From contig NZ_CP060131.1 in assembly GCF_014235185.1 (NCBI RefSeq), positions 5,029,501 to 5,093,500 of the forward strand: DNA of 64,000 bases, in the 5' to 3' direction. A model generated the notes under the pieces. The model saw only the letters and a list, made by a program, of their open reading frames with translations, was not told the DNA's origin and searched no databases. This document shows positions 57,910-64,000 of this stretch, piece after piece. Within the stretch, counting starts at the first letter, position 1; every line of letters begins with the position of its first letter. The position numbers and the translations under genes are program-made. Origin of the DNA: Pseudonocardia petroleophila (lineage in GTDB: Bacteria; Actinomycetota; Actinomycetes; Mycobacteriales; Pseudonocardiaceae).

Positions 57910-58908
57910 ATGACGGAGGATCGCGCGCCCCTCGGGGTGCTGGTGGCGGCGGTGGAGCGCGCCCTGCGGGCGCCGTCGGTCCACAACACCCAGCCCTGGC
58001 GGTGGCGGCTCGACGACGGCCGCGTCGAGCTGCACGGCGACCCGGTGCGCCACCTCGTCGCCACCGACCCCGACCGGCGCGACCTCGTCCTGAGCTGCGG
58101 CGCCGCGCTGCACCACCTCGGGGTCGCGCTCGCCGCGGCGGGCTGGTCGGCCCGGACGCGGCGGCTGCCCGCCCCGGGCGACCGCTGGCACCTCGCGACG
58201 GTGTCGGCGCACGCCCCGGGCCCCGGACGCGGTCGATCGCCTGCCCCGGCCGCGGCCGCGCTGAGCCGCGCGATCGAGGAGCGGCGGACCGACCGGCGCC
58301 CGTTCGGGCCCGAGCAGGTGCCGCGGTGGGCCCTCGACCGGCTCGTCGCCGCCGCGACCGCCTGCGGCGCGCTGCTGGTGCCCGTCACCGAGCCCGGTGC
58401 CCGGCTCCGGCTCGACGAGGCGCTGGCCGACGCCGGGGCGCGCCAGCGGTTCGCACCCGGCTACGCCGCCGAGCTGACGATCTGGAGCCACCGGTGGACC
58501 GCGGCCCGTGACGGCGTCCCGGCCTCGGCACGGACGGTCCGGGGCACCGATCCCGACCTGCGGAGCTTCCCCCGCGGGCAGCTCACCGACACCCGCGCGC
58601 CGCGGGCCGCGGACGACGCCTCCGTCCTGCTCGTCCTCACCACCACCGGCGACGGGGTGCTCGACCACCTGCTGGCCGGCGAGGCCACCAGCGCCGTCCT
58701 GCTCACCGCGACGAGCCTCGGGCTCGCGACCACCCCGCTGAGCCAGTCCCAGGAGGTCGCGGCCGTGCGGGAGCGCCTGGCGGCCCAGGTCCTGCGCTCC
58801 CCCGACCACCCCCAGCTGGTCATCCGGGCCGGGTACCCGGGACCCGCGGCGCGGCCGCTCGAGGCGACCCCGCGCCGCGCGCTCGAGTCCGTCCTGCTCC
58901 GGACCTGA
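57910..58908 (+). CDS. Acg/Rv3131-type nitroreductase-like protein
   Basis: The 332-residue protein starts with VAAVERALRAPSVHNTQPWRWRLDDGRVELHGDPVRHL and contains RTDRRPFGPEQVP and LGLATTPLSQSQEV. This is the divided nitroreductase fold of Acg and Rv3131, members of the mycobacterial DevR (dormancy) regulon that are thought to sequester FMN rather than reduce nitro compounds. The devR-like gene begins about 100 nt downstream, which supports the assignment. ATG 57910 lacks a clear Shine-Dalgarno; CAGGCT ends 6 nt upstream, a weak leaderless-type signal. Confidence 0.85.
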   Translation: MTEDRAPLGVLVAAVERALRAPSVHNTQPWRWRLDDGRVELHGDPVRHLVATDPDRRDLVLSCGAALHHLGVALAAAGWSARTRRLPAPGDRWHLATVSAHAPGPGRGRSPAPAAAALSRAIEERRTDRRPFGPEQVPRWALDRLVAAATACGALLVPVTEPGARLRLDEALADAGARQRFAPGYAAELTIWSHRWTAARDGVPASARTVRGTDPDLRSFPRGQLTDTRAPRAADDASVLLVLTTTGDGVLDHLLAGEATSAVLLTATSLGLATTPLSQSQEVAAVRERLAAQVLRSPDHPQLVIRAGYPGPAARPLEATPRRALESVLLRT

Positions 58909-59010
58909 CCGGCGGGCCGTTCAGCCCTACCGGATCGGGCCCATCGGCGGGCCCTGTCGCACCGGCGCCCCGGTACCGTCGGCCGCACCGACGACGAGGA
59001 GCAGACGACC

Positions 59011-59658
59011 GTGCCCATCTCCGTGTTCCTGCTCGACGACCACGAGATCGTCCGACGCGGCATCGCGCAGCTGCTGGAGACCGAGGACGACATCGCCGTC
59101 GTCGGCGAGGCCGGTACCGCCGCGCAGGCGCTGGCCCGCATCCCGGCGCTGCGCCCGGACGTCGCCATCCTCGACGTGCGGCTCCCCGACGGGGAGGGCG
59201 TCTCCGTCTGCCGGGAGGTGCGCTCCGCCGTCGTCCCGCCACCCGCCTGCCTGATGCTCACCTCCTACTCCGACGACGAGGCGCTGTTCGGCGCGATCAT
59301 GGCCGGTGCGGCCGGCTACCTGCTCAAGCAGGTCGCCGGCATCGACCTGGTCGGGGCGGTGCGCACGGTCGCGGCGGGCGGGTCGCTGCTGGACCCGCGG
59401 GCCACCGCCACCGTCCTGGAGCGGCTGCGCGCCGGGGACGCCCCGACCGACCCGCGCTACGAGTCGCTCAGCCCGCAGGAGCGCCGGATCCTGCAGCTCA
59501 TCTCCGAGGGCCTCACCAACCGCCAGATCGGCGCGGAGATGTACCTGGCGGAGAAGACCGTCAAGAACTACGTGTCCTCGCTGCTGCACAAGCTCGGCTT
59601 CGCCCGGCGCACCGAGGCGGCCGTGTACGCGGCCGACCTGCGCCGCACGCAGCGCTGA
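59011..59658 (+). CDS. devR: DevR/DosR-like response regulator
   Basis: The 215-residue NarL-type regulator has an N-terminal receiver with Asp9, Asp10 and Asp55 (AILDVRLPDGEG), Thr84 (LTSY) and Lys106. Its C-terminal LuxR-type helix-turn-helix reads LSPQERRILQLISEGLTNRQIGAEMYLAEKTVKNYVSSLLHKLGFARRTEAAVYAADL. Similarity to mycobacterial DevR (DosR) runs the whole length, including TNxQIxxxMxLAEKTVKNYVS. DevR responds to hypoxia, NO and CO through DevS and DosT. GTG 59011 has GAGGAG eight to ten bases upstream. It converges on the kinase gene, with only 3 nt between their stops, unlike mycobacteria where devR and devS are in one operon. Confidence 0.93.
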   Translation: MPISVFLLDDHEIVRRGIAQLLETEDDIAVVGEAGTAAQALARIPALRPDVAILDVRLPDGEGVSVCREVRSAVVPPPACLMLTSYSDDEALFGAIMAGAAGYLLKQVAGIDLVGAVRTVAAGGSLLDPRATATVLERLRAGDAPTDPRYESLSPQERRILQLISEGLTNRQIGAEMYLAEKTVKNYVSSLLHKLGFARRTEAAVYAADLRRTQR

Positions 59659-59661
59659 CCC

Positions 59662-61368
59662 TCACAGGGGCACCCGCCAGCTCAGCCGCGTGCCCCCGCC
59701 GGCGGCCGGGGCCACGGTGCACTCGCCGCCGCGGTCGCGGGCCCGCTGCTCCAGGTTGCGCAGCCCGCTGCGGGCGGCGGTGGGGTCGATCCCCACGCCG
59801 TCGTCCACGACGTCGATGCGCAGGTCCTCCCCCGCCTCGACGGTGACCGTCACCGCCGACGCCGCGGCGTGCCGGACCACGTTGCTCACCGCCTCCCGCA
59901 CGACGGCCTCGGCGTGCGCCCCCAGGTCGGCGGGGACCAGCGCGTCGATCGGGCCGGAGATGCGCAGCGACGGAGTGATCCCGGACCCGGCCGCCGCCTC
60001 GGCCGCGGTGTCGAGGAGCCGCCTGGCGACGCCGGCGGCCGGGCCGTCCCCTGCGGTGTGCAGGTCGAAGATGGCGGTGCGGATCTCCCGGACCGTCGTG
60101 TCCAGCTCGTCCACGACGTGCGCCAGCCGGTCGCGCAGATCCGGATCCGCCGTGCGCCGCAGCGTCCCCTGCACCTGCATGCCGGTGGCGAACAGCCGCT
60201 GGATGACGTGGTCGTGCAGGTCGCGGGCGATCCGGTCCCGGTCGGCGAAGACGTCGAGCTGGCGCAGCGCGCGGTTCCGGTCCCCCAGCTCCATCGCCAG
60301 CACGGCCTGCTCGGCGAACGAGGTGAGCAGCGGCACCTCCCCGGGCAGGAACCCGGGCCCGCCGTGGCGGCGCAGCGCGACCAGCACCCCGGTGACCGCC
60401 TCCTGGGACCGCAGCGGCACGGCCATCGTCGGGCCGTGGCCCGCCATCCCGTCCAGCAGCGGGCCCGCGGACGGGGCGAGCACCGGTGCCCGGCTCTCGA
60501 GCACCTCGTGCAGGAGCGGGTCGTCGACCCCGATGCGGCGTCCGAGCAGGTCGGCGAGGTCGCCGCCGCACTGGCCGCGGACCACGAGGTCACCGCCGTC
60601 CGGGTCCGGGCCGAGCACGATCAGGACGGCGTCGGAGCCGGTGAGCTCGAGCGTCCGCCGGGCGATCAGCCGCAGCGCGTCCTGCTCCGTCGCCCCGGAC
60701 AGCAGCTCGCTGCGGATCTCCGCCGACGCCTCCAGCCAGTGCTGGCGCAGCCGGGTCTGCTCGAACAGGTCGGCGTTCTGCACGGCGATGCCCGCGGCGG
60801 CGGCGAGCGCCCGCACCACCGCCTCGTCCGCGGCGGTGAACTCGCCCCCGCCGATCTTCTCGGTGAGGTAGAGGTTGCCGTACACCGCGTCGCGCACCCG
60901 GACCGGTACGCCCAGGAACGAGCGCATCGGCGGATGGTTCGGCGGGAAGCCGACCGACGCCTCGTGCCGGCCGAGGTCGGCCAGCCGCAGGGGCCGCGGG
61001 TCCGCGATGAGCTGCCCGAGCAGGCCCCTGCCCTCCGGCAGCGGCCCCATCGACGCGCGCGTCTGCTCGTCCAGCCCCACGTGCAGGAACCGCGACAGTC
61101 CCCCGCCGGCACCGAGCACGCCCAGGGCCCCGTAGCGGGCGTCCACCAGGTCGACCGCGGACTGCACGATCCGGCGCAGGGTCGCGTCGAGCTCCAGCCC
61201 CTCACCGACCGCCACCACCGCGTCGAGCAGCCCCTGCATCCGGTCCCGGGTGGAGGCCATCTCCGCGAGCCGGTCCTGGACCTCCCGCAGCAGCTCGTCC
61301 AGGCGCAGCCCGGACAGCAGGTGCGACGTCGTCGGAGGGAGGTGCTCGGCCTGCTCCTGGTCCGCCAT
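59662..61368 (-). CDS. devS: DevS/DosT-like GAF-domain histidine kinase
   Basis: The 568-residue sensor kinase has two GAF domains (about 60-205 and 225-370), a HisKA_3 segment with phospho-accepting His385 (DRIARDLHDHVIQRLF) and an HATPase_c end (VVREAVSNVVRHAAASAV, VVDDGVGI, GLRNLEQRARDRGG). GAF-A carries the DevS/DosT-like block GRGLLGQLIADPRPLRLADLGRHEASVGFPPNHPPMRSFLGVPVRVRD; His135 and His145 are candidate heme ligands. DevS senses O2, NO or CO through that heme, so the same is likely here (inference). Its stop lies 3 nt from the convergent devR stop. No membrane helix. Confidence 0.92.
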   Translation of the reverse strand: MADQEQAEHLPPTTSHLLSGLRLDELLREVQDRLAEMASTRDRMQGLLDAVVAVGEGLELDATLRRIVQSAVDLVDARYGALGVLGAGGGLSRFLHVGLDEQTRASMGPLPEGRGLLGQLIADPRPLRLADLGRHEASVGFPPNHPPMRSFLGVPVRVRDAVYGNLYLTEKIGGGEFTAADEAVVRALAAAAGIAVQNADLFEQTRLRQHWLEASAEIRSELLSGATEQDALRLIARRTLELTGSDAVLIVLGPDPDGGDLVVRGQCGGDLADLLGRRIGVDDPLLHEVLESRAPVLAPSAGPLLDGMAGHGPTMAVPLRSQEAVTGVLVALRRHGGPGFLPGEVPLLTSFAEQAVLAMELGDRNRALRQLDVFADRDRIARDLHDHVIQRLFATGMQVQGTLRRTADPDLRDRLAHVVDELDTTVREIRTAIFDLHTAGDGPAAGVARRLLDTAAEAAAGSGITPSLRISGPIDALVPADLGAHAEAVVREAVSNVVRHAAASAVTVTVEAGEDLRIDVVDDGVGIDPTAARSGLRNLEQRARDRGGECTVAPAAGGGTRLSWRVPL

Positions 61369-61473
61369 CTGGGCCTTCCGGTCGGTGCCCCCCGGTCGCT
61401 GCCTCCCGGTCGTCGCCCGCCGGGTCCGCCCACGCTCCCGACGCCGCTGCAGGGTACCCCCGGTCCCGACGCG

Positions 61474-63050
61474 TCAGCGCGTCCAGTCCGAGCACGGCTC
61501 CGGCCCGGGGCGGCCCAGCAGGAAGCCCTGCCCGAGCAGCCCCGCGGGCAGGGCGTCGAGCTGACGGCGGGACTCGATCCCCTCCACGACGCACCCCAGG
61601 CCGAGCTCCTCCGACAGCCGCGCGATCGCCGCGACGATGGTGGCGCTGGCCGGGTCGCTCGCCATCCCCGCCGTGAACGACCGGTCGATCTTGACGACCG
61701 TGACGGGGAGCGCCACCAGGTAGGACAGGCTCGCGTAGCCGGTGCCGAAGTCGTCGATCGCGATGCCGACGCCGGACTCGTGCAGCTCCGCGAGCTGGCG
61801 GATCGCCGAGGACCCCGCCGCGAGCAGCACCGACTCGGTGAGCTCGAGGGTGAGGTCGCCCGGCCGCAGACCGTGCTGGTCCAGTGCCCGGCCGATCGTC
61901 GTGGCGATGTCGCCGTGCTGCACCTGCCGGGCGCTGAGGTTCACCGACATCCACGCCCGCTCCCGCGGGAACCGGGCGCGGCGGCGCACCAGCGCGGCGA
62001 GCGCGGCGTCGAGCACGGCCGCCCCCAGCGCGGTGATCAGCCCGGTGCTCTCGGCGACCTCGACGAAGACCGCCGGGTCGACGGACCCGCCGCGGGCGTC
62101 GCACAGCCGGGCCAGCGCCTCGAAACCCACCACGGCGCCGGTGTCCAGGTCGTGCACCGGCTGGTAGTCGACCGAGAGGGCGGCCGCCCCCGTCCCGGCC
62201 AGCGCGGAGCGGAGCAGGTGCTCGATCCGGCCGCGCTCGACGAGGTCGGCGCGGAGCAGGTCGTCGAACACCTCGACGCGGTTGCGTCCGCGCTCCTTCG
62301 CCCGGTACATCGCGATGTCGGCGTCGCGCAGCACGTCCTCGGCCGCCCGACCCGGCACCGCGGCGATCATGCCGATGCTCACCGACACCGAGTGGGCGGT
62401 GGGGCCGTACCGGACCGGCTCGGACAGCTCCTCGCGGATCCGGTCGGCGAGCTGCTCCGCCACCTGCCGGGGCGTGCCGCTGCGCCCGGGACCGGCCCGC
62501 GGCGCCTCGATCACGACCACGAACTCGTCGCCCCCCACCCGGGCCACGGTCTCGGACCCGCGCACCACCGCCCGCAACCGGTGCGCGACCTCGACCAGCA
62601 CGGCGTCGCCCGCGGCGTGGCCCTCGGTGTCGTTGACGCGCTTGAACCCGTCGAGGTCGCAGCGGCGGCCCGCAGGGAGTCGTTCTCGGCCTGCGTCGCC
62701 TCGGCGTGGGCGACGGCCTCGGCCCGCCGTCGTTCGGCGAGCTCGAGCGCGGTGCGGAGCTCCTCCTCGCGGGCGGCGCGGGCGCGGAGGAGGGCGTCGA
62801 CGCGGCCGCGGTCGTAGCCGCGCAGCACGACCGGGAGGTCCGCCGCGGCACGGGTGGGCGCCCCGGCCCGCTGCGCGGCCGCCGGTGCGGCCCCTCCGTG
62901 GAAGCGGGCGCCGGTGCGGCCGAGCGACGGGTCGGCGGGTGCCGCGGGACCGGGCCCCGCGGCCACCGGGTGGGGCCCGTCCGCCCGCTGCGGCGCCACG
63001 CGCGCGGCGTGGCGGCTCGTCGGCGCGGGGAGGGAGGGTGTCGTGGTCAT
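61474..63050 (-). pseudogene. GGDEF-EAL protein with DivIVA-like N-terminus, damaged in the GGDEF domain
   Basis: The N-terminal frame (ATG 63050) encodes a Pro/Ala-rich start and a DivIVA-like coiled segment (LRGYDRGRVDALLRARAAREEE...AENDSLRAA). Near 62660-62675 the frame changes, and the second frame begins at CDLDGFKRVNDTEGHAAG. The first half of GGDEF (DxLTGLxNR to the first strand, roughly 35-40 residues) is missing between them. The rest is intact: RVGGDEFVVVIEAPR, then an EAL domain with DYQPVHDLDTGAVVGFEALARL, DDFGTGYASLSYL and VVEGIES. The damage is an internal deletion plus a frameshift, or an assembly collapse. As read, cyclic-di-GMP synthesis should be lost. The EAL half cannot be made without reinitiation. 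Confidence 0.75.
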
Positions 63051-63192
63051 CCGGGCTGCTCCTCGGGGCGGGGCGGGACGGGTCGGGACGGCCGGGGCGG
63101 GCCGTCCGGAACGGGTCGGGCACGGGCCCGCGGGGGTCCGGACCCGTCGCGGATCGGACGACCGCTCGACCGTGGGTGGACGGACGGCACGG

Positions 63193-64000
63193 TCATTCGG
63201 CGAGGGAACGGCCCGGGGGGACCCCGAACCGGGCCCGGTAGCGGGCGGCGAAGCGGCCGTGGTGGGCGAAGCCCCACCGCGCGGCGATCCGGGCGACGGT
63301 GACCCCGGTCGTGGGGTCGGCGGCGACGAGGTCGCAGTGGGCCCGGCCGAGCCGCACCTCCGTCAGGTACTGGACGGGTGTCGTCCCGAGGTGGCGCCGG
63401 AACGCCACCTGCAGCGCCCGGGGGCTCACGCGGGCGGCCCCGGCGATGTCGACGAGGCCGATCGGCTCCCCCGCCTGCTCGTCGATGTAGGCCAGCGCGC
63501 GGCGGACCGCGTTCGCCCCGACCTCCCCCGCCGTCTCCGGCGCGACGGACGTGGCGGAGTTCGGGAACGTCTCCAGTGCGGCGGCGGCCAGCAACCGCAG
63601 GGCCTGGGCGCGGACCAGGGGGCTGTCGGCGGCCGAGGGGTTGCCCAGCACCTCCCGGTGCAGGTAGCGCACGAGCCCGCGCCAGTGCCGCGCGTGCTCG
63701 GCCGACACCGCCGCGGCCTGCGTGAACCGCACCGTCGCCGGGGCGGCGGGGCCGAAGATCTCGGCCGCGACGCGGTCCACCACGGACTGGTCCAGCCGCA
63801 CGAGGCCGGCCCGGAAGTCCTCCCACTCCACCGTCATCCGCCCCGACGGCGCGAACAGGATGACCTCCCCCGGGGCGGGGCGCAGCTCGTCGTGGCCGCT
63901 GCGGACCCGCAACCGGCCACCGACCATCTGGCCGACCAGCAGGAATCCCAGCGAGTCCACCCGGACGCTGCAGGCCATGCTGTGGTGGTAGCGCGCGACC
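63193..64000 (-). CDS. AraC-family transcriptional regulator (5' end outside window)
   Basis: The C-terminal part is a standard AraC DNA-binding domain: AVRRALAYIDEQAGEPIGLVDIAGAARVSPRALQVAFRRHLGTTPVQYLTEVRLGRAHCDLV followed by VARIAARWGFAHHGRFAARYRARFGVPP. Before it lies a cupin-like sensing domain (VGGRLRVRSGHDELRPAPGEVILFAPSG). An ATG at 63978 could start a 261-residue protein, but the frame stays open through RYHHS to the window edge and the domain looks truncated there. The true start is therefore probably beyond 64000. A typical member has 300-330 residues. The GGDEF-EAL gene follows on the same strand. Confidence 0.85.
   Translation of the reverse strand, partial: VARYHHSMACSVRVDSLGFLLVGQMVGGRLRVRSGHDELRPAPGEVILFAPSGRMTVEWEDFRAGLVRLDQSVVDRVAAEIFGPAAPATVRFTQAAAVSAEHARHWRGLVRYLHREVLGNPSAADSPLVRAQALRLLAAAALETFPNSATSVAPETAGEVGANAVRRALAYIDEQAGEPIGLVDIAGAARVSPRALQVAFRRHLGTTPVQYLTEVRLGRAHCDLVAADPTTGVTVARIAARWGFAHHGRFAARYRARFGVPPGRSLAE

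Noticed and set aside
58926..58960. GGGCCGTTCAGCCC and GGGCCC-rich stretch upstream of devR as a DevR binding box
   Set aside because: Only about 9 of 14 core positions match the mycobacterial GGGACTWWAGTCCC consensus, not enough in such G+C-rich DNA.

Overview
The window is chromosomal DNA from a very high G+C actinobacterium. A DUF222/HNH (13E12-type) protein under a textbook actinobacterial SOS box, a DevR/DevS-type two-component system, a DesA3-like desaturase with its reductase, and a four-gene mycosporine-like amino acid (MAA) cluster of the kind known from Actinosynnema and Pseudonocardia all point to the Pseudonocardiales; Pseudonocardia is my best guess. Genes are dense, many operon junctions are 4-nt GTGA or ATGA overlaps, and several genes carry a TANNNT -10 hexamer 6-7 nt before the start codon with no Shine-Dalgarno, suggesting leaderless mRNAs. 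I saw no rRNA, tRNA, CRISPR array or insertion sequence.

Layout. (1) 1-10105, minus strand: an aromatic-compound operon. It encodes an unusual MBL hydrolase, an FAD monooxygenase, homogentisate dioxygenase, fumarylacetoacetase, an enoyl-CoA hydratase-like protein, an IclR regulator, a ferredoxin-reductase/P450 pair of O-demethylase type, an acidic repeat protein and a frameshifted amidohydrolase. (2) 10416-13058: a formyltransferase-like gene and the SOS-controlled DUF222/HNH gene. (3) 13380-19531: the MAA locus, comprising a divergent TauD-type dioxygenase, a HAD-like protein lacking its catalytic aspartates, then cyclase, O-methyltransferase, ATP-grasp and D-Ala-D-Ala-ligase-like genes. (4) 19524-22382: desaturase, reductase and MarR regulator. 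(5) 22424-31553: an EamA exporter whose end runs into a luciferase-like monooxygenase remnant, a 1-Cys peroxiredoxin, a CocE-type hydrolase, a Ser/Thr kinase, a PAP2 phosphatase, and a SNF2-like helicase with a small partner.

(6) 31554-56364: a purine and ureide catabolic island. Xanthine dehydrogenase subunits, a purine deaminase-like amidohydrolase, urate oxidase, 5-hydroxyisourate hydrolase, OHCU decarboxylase (free-standing and also fused to an NCS2 permease), allantoinase and allantoicase take purines to ureidoglycolate. Hydroxypyruvate isomerase, tartronate-semialdehyde reductase, glyoxylate carboligase and glycerate kinase then take glyoxylate to phosphoglycerate. PucR is the likely regulator. 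No recognised ureidoglycolate lyase is present; a small allophanate-hydrolase C-terminal-like protein sits in the operon. Downstream lie a BisC-type molybdoenzyme, a damaged GH92 mannosidase and a glycosyltransferase. (7) 56527-64000: a DUF808 membrane protein behind a possible leaderless micro-ORF, a small S4-like protein, an Acg-type nitroreductase, convergent devR/devS-like genes, a broken GGDEF-EAL protein with a DivIVA-like N-terminus, and a partial AraC regulator.

The most notable points are the extended MAA locus with a motif-I-degenerate HAD protein and an operator-flanked dioxygenase, the leaderless SOS promoter, the paired operators between marR and the exporter, the doubled OHCU decarboxylase domain, and three genes broken by indels.
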